Part shown: piece after piece, positions 1-8,187 of the stretch
Layout: each line of letters opens with the position of its first letter
Numbering within the stretch: position 1 is the first letter of the stretch
NCBI GenBank assembly: GCA_011045955.1
Contig: DSBV01000048.1
Coordinates: forward strand, 1 to 39,096
Source of the DNA: Bacteroidales bacterium
GTDB lineage: Bacteria > Bacteroidota > Bacteroidia > Bacteroidales > Tenuifilaceae
DNA: 39,096 nt
Direction of reading: 5' to 3'
Program-made: the position numbers and the translations under genes
Notes under the pieces: model-generated
Told to the model about the DNA's origin: nothing
Database searches by the model: none
The model's input: only the letters and a program-made list of their open reading frames with translations

Positions 1-25
1 ACCCCCGCTCCACCGGCCAGGGCTG

Positions 26-56
26 CAAAGGTAGTAACTTTTTCCGTCCCGCGCAA
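26..56 (-). promoter_or_regulatory. Leftward Bacteroidota-type promoter
   Basis: On the minus strand there is a TTG (54-56), a 20-base spacer and TACCTTTG (26-33). This matches the Bacteroidota primary sigma-factor consensus TTG-N19-21-TAnnTTTG exactly. It points out of the left edge, so its gene lies outside the window. It is the downstream member of a tandem pair with the promoter at 128-158. Confidence 0.65.
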
Positions 57-127
57 GAGCCCCCTCAACTTTTTTTTAATCCCCTCTGCCCCGCTACCCG
101 CGCGCCGCTCTCCTCCGAAAGCGAGTG

Positions 128-158
128 CAAAAGTAGAAAAACGTTTTGAATTACGCAA
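128..158 (-). promoter_or_regulatory. Second leftward Bacteroidota-type promoter
   Basis: On the minus strand a TTG (156-158), a 20-base spacer and TACTTTTG (128-135) match the Bacteroidota consensus exactly. It lies about 100 bases upstream of the promoter at 26-56. The DNA between the two is unusually GC-rich for an intergenic region here. No gene is recognisable in 1-355. Confidence 0.62.
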
Positions 159-355
159 GTAGTTTAACGAAAAAATAAGAAAAATTTTACAGAAAATTTA
201 CATGTTGTTAACTATCAATAGCAGTCATAATAAAAAAATCGAAAATTTATTTGGCTACAAAAAATCAACTCTAGATAAACGATTTAAAACGTAAATTTCA
301 TTTAGGTTTTAATGTATTGATTCATACATATATAATATAACGAACAATGAAATTG

Positions 356-1264
356 TCAGACCTTTAGCCCATCAAACGAAATAAGTTTATTACGTTCTTC
401 ATCCCACAACCTTAACTTGAAAGATCTAATAATCTCCCTAAACGACAATGGTTTAATAACAGAAAACGTCTCGTTCTCCTCATGACACTTTTGAAGTTTA
501 TAGATAGGAATCCTTGGGCTTAAATGATGAATATGATGATACCCGATATTCCCACTAAACCATTGCAAAACCCTGGGGAGTTTAAGAAACGAACTGTCCT
601 CTAGTGCAACAGATTCATAACTCCACTCCTTTGAACGCTTCCAAACTACCCTGTCGAACTGATGCTGAACATAAAAAAGCCATACGCCGGCAATTGAGGC
701 AAAATATATAATAGGCAGTTGTATCTTAATATACTCTCGCCAACCTATCCACCACATCAAAAGGATAATTGTACCTACGATTGCAACATTGGAAAGATAA
801 ACATACAATCGTTGCTTGAAGGACATGTAAGATTTTGGGATCCTGTGCTGGATAAGGAAAAGCAAAATTGGCGCTATGCTGAAAAGGAATAGTGGATGCC
901 TATAAATTCTGTATTTAATTTTACCCCACTTTGATAGTTCAAGGTATTCCTTAACGGTTAGCGTTTCAACATCACCAATACCTCGTTTGTCGAGGTTTCC
1001 AACTGTTGAATGATGAATAAAGTGATCGCGATGCCATCGGTGGTAAGGAGTAAATACCAATAGCCCTAGGGGTATTCCCACTAATCGATTTAACCTCTCA
1101 ATCCTAAAAAAAGAGCCGTGCCCGCAATCGTGAACAATGATGAAAATTCGAACAAGAAAGCCTGCAGCAAGAAGGGAAAGTGCTAGGGTTAACCAGTATG
1201 AGATATTCAGACTATGGTACATAGCAACCCAAAGAGCAATATAGGGCAGTACTGAATTTATCAC
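356..1264 (-). CDS. Fatty acid desaturase family membrane protein, leader interrupted by TAG
   Basis: An integral membrane di-iron desaturase that would introduce a double bond into a fatty acyl chain. All three histidine boxes are visible: HDCGH near residue 46, HRDHFIHH near residue 79, and HHIHH near residue 244. Hydrophobic segments surround them. The listed start is a GTG at 1264. In-frame homologous-looking sequence (VSKYNYPDHLKGWW) extends upstream to an ATG at 1328-1330, but a TAG at 1319-1321, three codons after that ATG, interrupts it. Either translation starts at the GTG and lacks about 20 residues, or the gene is newly inactivated. A TATATTTG (1335-1342) just upstream could be a -7 element, but no TTG lies at the right distance. 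The substrate cannot be told from the sequence. Confidence 0.82.
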   Translation of the reverse strand: MINSVLPYIALWVAMYHSLNISYWLTLALSLLAAGFLVRIFIIVHDCGHGSFFRIERLNRLVGIPLGLLVFTPYHRWHRDHFIHHSTVGNLDKRGIGDVETLTVKEYLELSKWGKIKYRIYRHPLFLFSIAPILLFLIQHRIPKSYMSFKQRLYVYLSNVAIVGTIILLMWWIGWREYIKIQLPIIYFASIAGVWLFYVQHQFDRVVWKRSKEWSYESVALEDSSFLKLPRVLQWFSGNIGYHHIHHLSPRIPIYKLQKCHEENETFSVIKPLSFREIIRSFKLRLWDEERNKLISFDGLKV

Positions 1265-1481
1265 CTGCCACCAACCTTTTAGATGGTCAGGATAGTTGTA
1301 CTTTGAAACAACTTCAACCTAGTTTTGCATATATCAAATATAGTAAGTTAGTAAGAAAATTTATTAAAACTAATTCCCAAATGTACAAGGGTTATGAATG
1401 AAATTCAAGACTTACGATACAGAATAACAAGGGTTTGTAACAAATATTAACAGTGCTCAAAACCCGATGGTTAACTAATAA

Positions 1482-1504
1482 AAAAGGGGCATTTAGCCCC
1501 TTTT
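1482..1504 (-). terminator. Intrinsic terminator of pepD
   Basis: A perfect 9-bp inverted repeat (AAAAGGGGC / GCCCCTTTT) with a 5-base loop lies 15 bases past the pepD stop codon. On the minus strand it is followed by a run of T. Confidence 0.8.
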
Positions 1505-1518
1505 AGATACCTTAAGTA

Positions 1519-2979
1519 TTATTTTTTTGGAATATTCTTGAGGGTTTCAACCAAAAAGTCCCAAAACTTTTGAACGGCAGCAATATTTACCTTCTCGTCG
1601 GGCGAGTGGGGGTGGCGAATGGTTGGGCCAAATGAAATCATATCCCAGTTAGGGTAAACCCCACCAAGCAAGCCACACTCTAAACCAGCATGAATTGCCT
1701 TAATCTCGGGCACCTTGCCGAATTTTTTATTGTAAACATCCTGCATTACTTTGAGTATTGCTGAGTTTGGATTAGGTTTCCAGCCTGGATATCCTCCAGT
1801 AAAATTAATGCTAGCACCAGCTAATTCAAAAATGGCAGCTATTTTTTGAGCTAATGCATCCTTTGAGGAGTCAACAGAGCTACGGAGTAAGCACTGACCT
1901 TTTATCTTTTCTCCATTGGCGTATACGCGAGCTAGGTTGTTGGAGGTTTCAACTAAACCTGGAATTGAATCGCTCATTCGAATAACGCCGTTGGGACAGC
2001 CAAAAAAGGCTTTGATGACCTTTGATTGTGTATGATTATCAATTACTGTTGAAGGGTTTCCTGTTTTTTCAGAGATGAACGAAAGAGATGGTTCACTTAA
2101 AGCGAACTCTGATTTATAAATACTTTCATATTCTTTAACGGCTTTTTCAAATGCAGCAGCATTATTGGCAGGAACTAAAACAATGGCAAATGCTTCACGG
2201 GGAATTGCGTTACGTAAGCTGCCTCCATCGATCGATGCAACTCGTACCCCGAAATCTTTCTCGGCGTTGTAAAGGAAGCGGAAAAGCAGTTTAATGGAGT
2301 TTCCACGCCCTAGGTTGATATCCATGCCAGAGTGCCCCCCCTTTAACCCTGTAATGGCAAGCTTATAGGCTGTGGCACCCTGGGGAACCGACTCAAGTTT
2401 GGCATTGAATTCAATATTGGCATCCAACCCACCAGCACAACCCACGTATAGTTCACCTTCGTCCTCAGAGTCCATGTTGATAAGTATATCGCCTTTAAGC
2501 AAGCCCGGTTTTAAACCAAAAGCCCCAGTCATTCCAGTCTCCTCATCAATGGTGAAAAGAACTTCTATTGGGCCATGTACTAAATCAGTTGCCTCCAGCA
2601 CAGCCATAGCTGCAGCCACACCAATGCCGTTGTCGGCACCAAGCGTAGTGCCGTTCGCTTTTACCCATTCCCCATCAACATAGGCCTCTATAGGATCCTT
2701 TTCAAAGTCGTGAACTTTGTCGTTATTCTTTTGAGGTACCATATCGAGGTGCCCCTGAAGAATAACACCTTTACAATCCTCCATTCCCGGAGTAGCTGGT
2801 TTGCGAATGATAACGTTCCCTACTTCATCAACAATGGTTTCGAGCCCAAGATCTTTCCCAAATTTTACTACAAAATCAATTACAGCCTTCTCGCTTTTTG
2901 AAGGGCGAGGGATTTGTGTTAAGCTATGGAAATGCTTCCAAACACGCTGTGGTTCAAGTTTGAAGATTTCTGTATTCAT
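1519..2979 (-). CDS. pepD: Cytosolic non-specific dipeptidase (beta-Ala-His dipeptidase), M20 family
   Basis: A zinc aminoacyl-histidine dipeptidase that cleaves dipeptides with broad specificity in the cytosol. The 486-residue length is normal for PepD. Metal-site motifs are visible in order: GHLDMVPQ near residue 76 (His and Asp ligands), GADNGIGVA near residue 115 (bridging Asp), DEETGMTGAFGL near residue 145 (catalytic and metal Glu), and HAGLECGLL near residue 430. A lid or dimerisation domain sits in the middle, around residues 200-380. The ATG at 2979 fits the family N-terminus. The gene is transcribed alone, divergent from birA, with 159 bases between, and ends in a clear terminator. 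Confidence 0.93.
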   Translation of the reverse strand: MNTEIFKLEPQRVWKHFHSLTQIPRPSKSEKAVIDFVVKFGKDLGLETIVDEVGNVIIRKPATPGMEDCKGVILQGHLDMVPQKNNDKVHDFEKDPIEAYVDGEWVKANGTTLGADNGIGVAAAMAVLEATDLVHGPIEVLFTIDEETGMTGAFGLKPGLLKGDILINMDSEDEGELYVGCAGGLDANIEFNAKLESVPQGATAYKLAITGLKGGHSGMDINLGRGNSIKLLFRFLYNAEKDFGVRVASIDGGSLRNAIPREAFAIVLVPANNAAAFEKAVKEYESIYKSEFALSEPSLSFISEKTGNPSTVIDNHTQSKVIKAFFGCPNGVIRMSDSIPGLVETSNNLARVYANGEKIKGQCLLRSSVDSSKDALAQKIAAIFELAGASINFTGGYPGWKPNPNSAILKVMQDVYNKKFGKVPEIKAIHAGLECGLLGGVYPNWDMISFGPTIRHPHSPDEKVNIAAVQKFWDFLVETLKNIPKK

Positions 2980-3138
2980 ATCAACCTAATTGTTTAAATT
3001 TTTAATTTGATTGGCCTTAAAGATACCAATTATTAACCAACATAGCAAACTGCTGTTATAAAACATCAATATATACTTGCAAGCATGCAACTATACCAAA
3101 AAATCATCGTAATAAAACGGGCATAAAAAATTATTGAC

Positions 3139-3882
3139 GTGTCAGTAGATTTTCAAATAGAATGGCATAAACGCGTTTCATCAACAAACGATGTTTGTCA
3201 ACAGTATGCTACTAAAGGTGCAGCTGAAGGGATAGTTGTAGCAGCTGACTTTCAGGAGCAAGGGAGAGGGCAGCGAGGTAACGCATGGGAAAGCCAAGAG
3301 GGGCAAAACCTCACCTTTAGTGTTTTGCTTCGTCCAACTTTTCTTCTCGTTACAGAGCAATTCTACCTTTCAAAAGCGATATCGCTAGCAGTTTCCGATT
3401 GGCTTATAGCCTATGTGACAAACAAACCAGTAAAAATTAAGTGGCCAAACGATATATATATAGGTGATAGTAAAATTTGCGGAATACTTATTGAGAATAG
3501 CTTTAGTAGTCAGTACATGGAAAGCTCAGTTGTTGGCGTGGGAATAAACTTAAACCAGGTTTCTTTTCCCGACGATTTGCCAAATCCAACATCATTACTA
3601 CTTGAAACTGGAACCAGGGTTGATCCCCGTAAAGCATTAGCTGAATTGGTTAACTGCATTGATGGAAGATACATACAACTTACTGAAGGCTATAGAGATA
3701 ACATCGATAATGACTTCTTTAATGCTATATACAGAAAAAGTCAGCTTTGCAAGTATTACTCCAATGGCGAAGAGTTCTATGCCACAATAATAGGCGTTCA
3801 GCCCATTGGGGAATTAGTCCTAAGAACTGCGGAAGGCGCAATTAGGACATTTGCATTTAAGGAAGTAACCTTTGTAATATAG
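3139..3882 (+). CDS. birA: Biotin--[acetyl-CoA-carboxylase] ligase, HTH-less (group I)
   Basis: Makes biotinyl-AMP and attaches biotin to the carrier lysine of biotin-dependent carboxylases. The catalytic core is visible: STNDVC near residue 15, the adenylate loop GRGQRGNAW near residue 42, and KWPNDIYIGDSKICGILIE near residue 102 with the catalytic lysine. A short C-terminal beta-domain follows (LVLRTAEGAIRTF). At 247 residues it lacks the N-terminal DNA-binding helix-turn-helix of E. coli BirA, so it should be an enzyme only and not a repressor. The start is a GTG at 3139 that leads straight into the catalytic domain; no ATG fits better. It converges with the SRPBCC gene, leaving only 6 bases. 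Confidence 0.9.
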   Translation: MSVDFQIEWHKRVSSTNDVCQQYATKGAAEGIVVAADFQEQGRGQRGNAWESQEGQNLTFSVLLRPTFLLVTEQFYLSKAISLAVSDWLIAYVTNKPVKIKWPNDIYIGDSKICGILIENSFSSQYMESSVVGVGINLNQVSFPDDLPNPTSLLLETGTRVDPRKALAELVNCIDGRYIQLTEGYRDNIDNDFFNAIYRKSQLCKYYSNGEEFYATIIGVQPIGELVLRTAEGAIRTFAFKEVTFVI

Positions 3883-3888
3883 GTTAAG

Positions 3889-4296
3889 CTATACAGCATT
3901 AAAAGCGGCGGCGATACCATCGGCAAGGGTATCGATTCCTTCCTTAAGCTTATTGCCAACCATCATGCGCATCATCATGTTAAGCTCTGCCTTAACAGTG
4001 ATTTTCATACGGGTATCGTAAGGTGCTACCTCCTTAAGCTGAATCCACATGAAGAATTCCATAGGTGATTTTTCAACACCAGTAAATTTTATAGTTTTAA
4101 ATTCATCGCGCTCAATGATCCTTATACCCAAAGGCCCCATCCCCTTGTACTTGAAGCTACAGCTATCCTCAGTGGCTTGCCAGTCCTCAAGCCTATCTTT
4201 AGCCATTGGCGAAAAATTCCTGAAATCAGAAAGAACCCTAAAAACATCCACGGCACTTTTACTAATTGCTACAATCTTGCTCTCGTAGGTAGTCAT
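3889..4296 (-). CDS. SRPBCC (START-like) family protein
   Basis: A 135-residue single-domain protein with the START/polyketide-cyclase-like pattern: an N-terminal beta strand (YESKIVAISKSAVDVFRVLSD), a central region of strands, and a long C-terminal helix after MMMRMMVGNKLKEGIDTLADG. The fold usually binds a hydrophobic ligand, but no ligand or catalytic residues can be assigned here. It has no signal peptide, so it is probably cytosolic. A possible -7 element, TATTTTTG, lies at 4316-4323 on the minus strand, with a TTG slightly too far upstream (23 bases). It sits between the two protein-cofactor ligases birA and lplA but on the opposite strand, so a shared role is not implied. Confidence 0.7.
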   Translation of the reverse strand: MTTYESKIVAISKSAVDVFRVLSDFRNFSPMAKDRLEDWQATEDSCSFKYKGMGPLGIRIIERDEFKTIKFTGVEKSPMEFFMWIQLKEVAPYDTRMKITVKAELNMMMRMMVGNKLKEGIDTLADGIAAAFNAV

Positions 4297-4405
4297 TTTG
4301 TTAACTTTTGGTCTGCAAAAATAATAAACTACCTTTTAAATAGAACCAATTCAACTTTTTGTAGTTTATATTTAGGTAGATTGTTTTACAGGTTACACCC
4401 ATAAG

Positions 4406-5350
4406 ATGAGAATAATACTTCAGCCTACACACGACCCATACTTTAACATTGCTACAGAGGAATACCTCTTAAAGCATAGCAGCGATGATTATATTATTCT
4501 ATACCGCAATACCCCGTCGGTTATAGTTGGCAAGCACCAGAATACAATGGCCGAACTTAATCACGGCTTTATCAATAGTAGCAAAATTCCTGTAATTCGG
4601 AGGTTGTCGGGTGGAGGAACAGTATTTCACGATTTAGGGAATGTTAACTTCTGCTTCATAGCAAACGGCCGAGAGGGTAATCTGATTGAATTTAAGCGTT
4701 TTACAACACCAATTATTGAATTCCTGAAAGAACTTGGGTTAAATGCCTACCGCGGCGAAAAGAATGATATTAGGATTGGCAACTATAAGGTTTCCGGCAA
4801 TGCCGAACACGTTTACAAAAACAGGGTAATGCACCATGGAACCCTCCTGTATAGAACCAACATGTTTTGGCTGGAGCAAGCCATAAAGTCCAATGAGAAC
4901 AGCTATACCGATAGGGCAATACGATCGAACCGAAGCCAAACAATAAATATAGCTGAACTTCTTCCCTACCCTATGGCTGTTGAAGCTTTTGAAAACTCCC
5001 TATTAGAATTTCTTGCTGAATACCATTCAGCCACTCCATTCAAATTTGATAGCAGAGCAAAAGAAATTATTAGCACACTCGCTTCCACCAAGTATACCGA
5101 TTGGAACTGGAACTACGGCTACAATGCAAGCTACGATTTCAGGTTAAATAGCGACTCAGATATTCTTGTTCTAAAGGTAAATAATGGAATTATTGAGAAA
5201 GTTGAAATACTGCGAAGTAGCAGTAGTTGGATAGACAAACTGGCAAAACTACTGGAAGGGAAACGACACGATTACGCTTATCTCAAGAATGAATTAGATG
5301 ATACTGAATACTCTGAAAAGATTCAAGAAATAATTGAGAATCTGTTCTAG
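4406..5350 (+). CDS. lplA: Lipoate--protein ligase
   Basis: Activates free lipoate with ATP and attaches it to lipoyl domains of 2-oxoacid dehydrogenases and the glycine cleavage H protein. Visible motifs are the family signature RRLSGGGTVFHDLGNVNF near residue 70 (lipoyl-AMP pocket), the catalytic-lysine region IGNYKVSGNAEHVYKNRVMHH near residue 128, and a C-terminal accessory domain (about residues 235-314) typical of full-length LplA. The 314-residue length is normal. The start is the ATG at 4406. The gene could serve the E1-containing complex encoded at 30838, although the E2 is not in this window. It converges with the secreted protein at 5353, with only 2 bases between the stops. Confidence 0.9.
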   Translation: MRIILQPTHDPYFNIATEEYLLKHSSDDYIILYRNTPSVIVGKHQNTMAELNHGFINSSKIPVIRRLSGGGTVFHDLGNVNFCFIANGREGNLIEFKRFTTPIIEFLKELGLNAYRGEKNDIRIGNYKVSGNAEHVYKNRVMHHGTLLYRTNMFWLEQAIKSNENSYTDRAIRSNRSQTINIAELLPYPMAVEAFENSLLEFLAEYHSATPFKFDSRAKEIISTLASTKYTDWNWNYGYNASYDFRLNSDSDILVLKVNNGIIEKVEILRSSSSWIDKLAKLLEGKRHDYAYLKNELDDTEYSEKIQEIIENLF

Positions 5351-5352
5351 CG

Positions 5353-5898
5353 CTAGTAAGGGATTTGGTTTTCGTTTTTCGGAGGTTCAAATCCGTATGC
5401 AACCCCTTCGTAGTAATGCGTTGGAACCTCTCTATAACCGCCTCTACTCTCGCTTTTGGTAACCAGTACATAGTTTGCTCCAAGGGCAGCAGCCTTACGC
5501 TGCAAGCGAATGCGGGCATTCCTCTCAGCCGATTTGGCATTCTTGCTATTTTTCCCCGATACAGATTCTACTTTCCCATATATATAGAGACCATCAACAT
5601 CGGCAGGGTCCGTGGTTATCACTACCGATTGAAAATTGGTATCATCTATCATCTTAAAAGCCAAATCGTTAAACTTTTCTACCCTCCCGCTTGCGTAAAG
5701 TATTTTATGGATCTGTTTCCGCGAAAGGTCTTCAGGTGCAGCAGCGCCTTTCTTAATGATTGTTACTCTACTTGAACTTACTGATTTTACATTGCAAATA
5801 ATCTTTCGATTACTTACCAGTATAATTGTATCCAAGGCCTCCTGAGCTGTGGAGAAGACTGGGAGAAAAACTATGATGAGTAATGCTATAAATCGCAT
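5353..5898 (-). CDS. Secreted or periplasmic protein of unknown function
   Basis: A 181-residue protein with a clear signal peptide (MRFIALLIIVFLPVFSTAQ) and a likely cleavage site after ...STA. The mature N-terminal half reads as a small beta domain (residues 22-80). The C-terminal half has a basic Ser/Lys/Arg-rich helix (KNSKNAKSAERNARIRLQRK), then AALGANYVLVTKSESRGG and VAYGFEPP. That alternation resembles RcsF- or YbjQ-like folds, but this is a resemblance by eye only. No catalytic residues were recognised. A perfect promoter (5929-5958) sits about 30 bases upstream and supports the ATG at 5898. The membrane gene at 5980 lies upstream on the same strand, but the promoter indicates separate transcription. 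Confidence 0.72.
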   Translation of the reverse strand: MRFIALLIIVFLPVFSTAQEALDTIILVSNRKIICNVKSVSSSRVTIIKKGAAAPEDLSRKQIHKILYASGRVEKFNDLAFKMIDDTNFQSVVITTDPADVDGLYIYGKVESVSGKNSKNAKSAERNARIRLQRKAAALGANYVLVTKSESRGGYREVPTHYYEGVAYGFEPPKNENQIPY

Positions 5899-5928
5899 GC
5901 CGTATTTTTCATTTTAATGAATTGACTG

Positions 5929-5958
5929 CAAAGTTAATACCATTTGATGTTATTACAA
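5929..5958 (-). promoter_or_regulatory. Promoter of the secreted protein at 5353-5898
   Basis: On the minus strand a TTG (5956-5958), a 19-base spacer and TAACTTTG (5929-5936) match the Bacteroidota consensus exactly. The expected start of transcription leaves a leader of roughly 25 bases before the ATG at 5898. Confidence 0.65.
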
Positions 5959-5979
5959 AAACAAAACAGTTAAAATACA

Positions 5980-6315
5980 TCAGTTCCCACGGCTAGCAAA
6001 TACTAGTGCCACAGAGGCCAATACTACCAAGACTAAAAAGTTATCGGTTAAAACAGGAGGCCAAGGAGTTAGTGCTTTATACAGTAGTAATAAAAAGATA
6101 CCGATAGATGATATCACTGTTAAACCTTGATTTGAGGTGAAGCCTCCTACAATGAACAACACAGCCAAAACCACAACTGCTAATACAACATAGAATTGAA
6201 AATCGGAAATAACTATGCTTCTGAAATATCCGATGTTTGCCAAAATAAGATACCCGGCAAAGCTTAGCCTTAAGATCCAAATGGCTATCTTGTCAAGAAA
6301 TTTTAAGGGTTTCAT
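5980..6315 (-). CDS. Small four-helix membrane protein, unknown
   Basis: A 111-residue hydrophobic protein with four predicted membrane segments (about residues 9-27, 38-57, 63-82 and 92-108) and very short loops. The N-terminus MKPLKFLDK is basic, as expected for a cytoplasmic start. The last loop contains a Pro-rich PWPPVLTDN. No family was recognised; DoxX-like or other small four-helix proteins are possible but unproven. A TACATTTG element at 6352-6359 on the minus strand suits its promoter, although no matching TTG was found at the right distance. It ends in TGA, which shows that TGA is a real stop in this genome. Confidence 0.65.
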   Translation of the reverse strand: MKPLKFLDKIAIWILRLSFAGYLILANIGYFRSIVISDFQFYVVLAVVVLAVLFIVGGFTSNQGLTVISSIGIFLLLLYKALTPWPPVLTDNFLVLVVLASVALVFASRGN

Positions 6316-6624
6316 ATTCCAGTTTATTAATCAATTAGCAAAAACGCATTACAAATGTATTAATAATTATCATAATTAATACCATGTAATAGAATTATTC
6401 AGACAAAACTCAATGTCAAGGGATTTCATATAATGAACAAGGCAAAACATCTTAATAATCAACTCAAAAAAGAAATTACTTCCTCGCTCACTGAGATTAC
6501 TGGAGTAAGTTCTAAAGAAACTTAAATGCCATTTAACTCAAATTATTATATTAACAAATATAGTAAGAAAAGCACATGATCAATTCCTGTAAACAATTGC
6601 TATTTTTGCAAGAAATTAACAGCC
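6316..6624. other. Intergenic region between divergent genes
   Basis: This is AT-rich DNA between the membrane gene at 5980-6315 and plsC. It holds possible -7 elements for both flanking genes (6352-6359 minus, 6601-6608 plus). A 30-codon ORF with an ATG at 6433 and stop at 6523-6525 encodes a Lys/Thr/Ser-rich peptide (MNKAKHLNNQLKKEI...). It has no recognisable motif and is more likely chance than a gene. No RNA gene was recognised. Confidence 0.4.
6601..6608 (+). promoter_or_regulatory. Possible -7 element of plsC
   Basis: TATTTTTG fits TAnnTTTG and lies 17 bases before the plsC ATG. No TTG was found 19-21 bases upstream, so the call is weaker than for the full matches elsewhere. Confidence 0.4.
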
Positions 6625-7410
6625 ATGAAAGTAACCAGACTTATTCTAATGTTTTTAGCATCAATATTTTTATGGTTTTTTGTGGCCATTACGGCATTCC
6701 TCCTCTTCCTGGTTGATTTTGCTGTATGGCTCTTAACTTTCTGGTGGGATAGACGTTTAAAGCTGCTTCACAAATACTCGTCGGTTTGGGCAATGTTTTA
6801 CATTTGGATTAACCCTGGTTGGAGAATTAAAATGTCAGGACTGGAAAAAATTGATAAGTGTAAAGCCTATGTGATAGTGTGCAACCACCAAAGCGCGTTC
6901 GATATTTTACTGTTATACAAGCTTTTTACCCACTTCAAGTGGGTGGCCAAAAAGGAGTTGGCCAAGGTTCCAGTTATAGGATGGAACCTTATTCTAAACA
7001 ACAGCATACTAATTGACAGAGCCAGTGCCGTGAGCACCAAAAAGATGATTGCACAGGGCCTAAAGCACTTAGGAATGGGTAGTTCAGTACTTATTTTTCC
7101 TGAGGGTACAAGAACAAAGGATGGTCAGGTTAAGCGGTTTAAGGAAGGGGCATTTCTGTTGGCTAAGCAGGCAAACGCACCCATACTTCCTGTGGTTATT
7201 GAAGGTTCAAAGGATATTTTTCCAAAGCCAGGGATTATCAAGTTATGCCAAAACTTAACATTAAAGGTTCTTAACCCTATTGATGCCAAAGAAGTTCAGT
7301 CAACTTCTGTTCCAGATATGACAAAGCACCTGAACCAGATAATTATGGAAGAGCATAAAACGTTAGCCCCCGAAAAGTATATAGATTCCCATAACAAACA
7401 AGTTAATTAA
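6625..7410 (+). CDS. plsC: 1-acyl-sn-glycerol-3-phosphate acyltransferase
   Basis: Transfers an acyl chain to the sn-2 position of lysophosphatidic acid to make phosphatidic acid, the precursor of membrane phospholipids. The 261-residue protein has a strongly hydrophobic N-terminus (two membrane-associated helices within residues 1-45), then the acyltransferase block I NHQSAFD (the HX4D catalytic pair, near residue 89) and block III FPEGTRTKDG near residue 159. A region rich in PILPVVIEGS corresponds to block IV. The start is the ATG at 6625, just after a -7-like element. It lies about 100 bases upstream of rplU, which has its own promoter. Confidence 0.9.
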   Translation: MKVTRLILMFLASIFLWFFVAITAFLLFLVDFAVWLLTFWWDRRLKLLHKYSSVWAMFYIWINPGWRIKMSGLEKIDKCKAYVIVCNHQSAFDILLLYKLFTHFKWVAKKELAKVPVIGWNLILNNSILIDRASAVSTKKMIAQGLKHLGMGSSVLIFPEGTRTKDGQVKRFKEGAFLLAKQANAPILPVVIEGSKDIFPKPGIIKLCQNLTLKVLNPIDAKEVQSTSVPDMTKHLNQIIMEEHKTLAPEKYIDSHNKQVN

Positions 7411-7438
7411 TAAAAACACAAAAAGTTTTATTGATTAT

Positions 7439-7468
7439 TTGACAATTAATTAAACTTTTATACCTTTG
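7439..7468 (+). promoter_or_regulatory. Promoter of rplU-rpmA
   Basis: TTG (7439-7441), a 19-base spacer and TACCTTTG (7461-7468) match the Bacteroidota consensus exactly. It lies 40 bases before the rplU ATG, as expected for a strong ribosomal-protein promoter. It also shows that the TTG at 7466, the furthest upstream in-frame start, falls inside the -7 element and is not the real start. Confidence 0.8.
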
Positions 7469-7507
7469 CAAGCCCAAAATATTGTCAAACAATTCATACT
7501 AAATACG

Positions 7508-7819
7508 ATGTACGCTATTGTAGATATTGCAGGACAGCAATTTAAAGTAGAAAAAGACCAGAAGATCTACGTGAACCTGCTTGAGGGAGAGGCAGGAACA
7601 GAGGTTAAGTTCAACAAAGTGCTGCTTGTTGACAACGATGGTAAAGTAGCCGTGGGAACTCCTGAACTAAAGAACGCTTCGGTTACTGCTAAAATCCTAG
7701 GCCATGTAAAAGGCGACAAGGTTATAGTATTCAAGAAGAAACGCCGTAAAGGGTACAGGGTGAAAAATGGACATCGCCAAAAATATACTCAGATACAGAT
7801 AGCAGAAATAGTAGCATAA
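7508..7819 (+). CDS. rplU: 50S ribosomal protein L21
   Basis: A large-subunit ribosomal protein that binds 23S rRNA. The 103-residue product starting at the ATG at 7508 gives the family N-terminus MYAIVDIAGQQFKVEKDQ and ends with the L21 signature KKRRKGYRVKNGHRQ. This start was chosen over an in-frame TTG at 7466 because that one overlaps the promoter and adds residues foreign to L21. It is followed 20 bases later by rpmA, the nearly universal L21-L27 pair. Confidence 0.96.
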   Translation: MYAIVDIAGQQFKVEKDQKIYVNLLEGEAGTEVKFNKVLLVDNDGKVAVGTPELKNASVTAKILGHVKGDKVIVFKKKRRKGYRVKNGHRQKYTQIQIAEIVA

Positions 7820-7839
7820 CACGAAAACATTGACTAGCC

Positions 7840-8100
7840 ATGGCACACAAAAAAGGAGTTGGTAGTTCCCGTAACGGACGCGAATCGCATAGCAAACGCT
7901 TAGGCGTTAAACTTTTTGGTGGTCAGGTTGCCAAAGCAGGCAACATTATTGTACGCCAGAGAGGAACTAAGCACAATCCTGGTATGAATGTTGGCATGGG
8001 AAAGGATCACACCCTTTATGCCTTAATTGACGGTGTGGTAACTTTCCGCAAAAAAGCCGACAACAAATCGTACGTATCAGTTTTACCTCAAGAATCGTAG
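7840..8100 (+). CDS. rpmA: 50S ribosomal protein L27
   Basis: A large-subunit ribosomal protein whose N-terminus reaches toward the peptidyl-transferase centre. The 86-residue product begins [20 protein letters not shown] and contains [18 protein letters not shown], both diagnostic of L27. There is no N-terminal extension of the kind cleaved in Firmicutes, so the mature end is made directly. It is co-transcribed with rplU. Confidence 0.96.
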   Translation: MAHKKGVGSSRNGRESHSKRLGVKLFGGQVAKAGNIIVRQRGTKHNPGMNVGMGKDHTLYALIDGVVTFRKKADNKSYVSVLPQES

Positions 8101-8118
8101 TTTTTTCTAAAATTTTCA

Positions 8119-8126
8119 TAACTTTG
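8119..8126 (+). promoter_or_regulatory. Possible -7 element of serS
   Basis: TAACTTTG fits TAnnTTTG and lies about 60 bases before the chosen serS ATG. No TTG occurs at the ideal spacing, so serS may also be read from the rplU-rpmA transcript. Confidence 0.35.
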
Positions 8127-8187
8127 GTCTCCTGTGCAATGCAATAGTATTGAACAGGAGATTTTGTTTTATTTAAAACCCAACACT

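Noticed and set aside
2372-2683. Plus-strand ORF of about 100 codons opposite pepD
   Set aside because: It is an antisense shadow of a well-conserved gene, low in complexity (Pro/Ser-rich), with no ribosome site or family resemblance.
5365-5775. Plus-strand 136-codon ORF opposite the secreted protein
   Set aside because: The minus-strand gene has a signal peptide and a perfect promoter; the antisense reading has neither.
6433-6525. 30-codon ORF in the intergenic region before plsC
   Set aside because: Too short, no ribosome site, no motif; chance occurrence in AT-rich DNA is likelier.
7466-7507. TTG start extending L21 by 14 residues
   Set aside because: The TTG lies inside the -7 element of a perfect promoter and the extra residues are foreign to L21; the ATG at 7508 is right.
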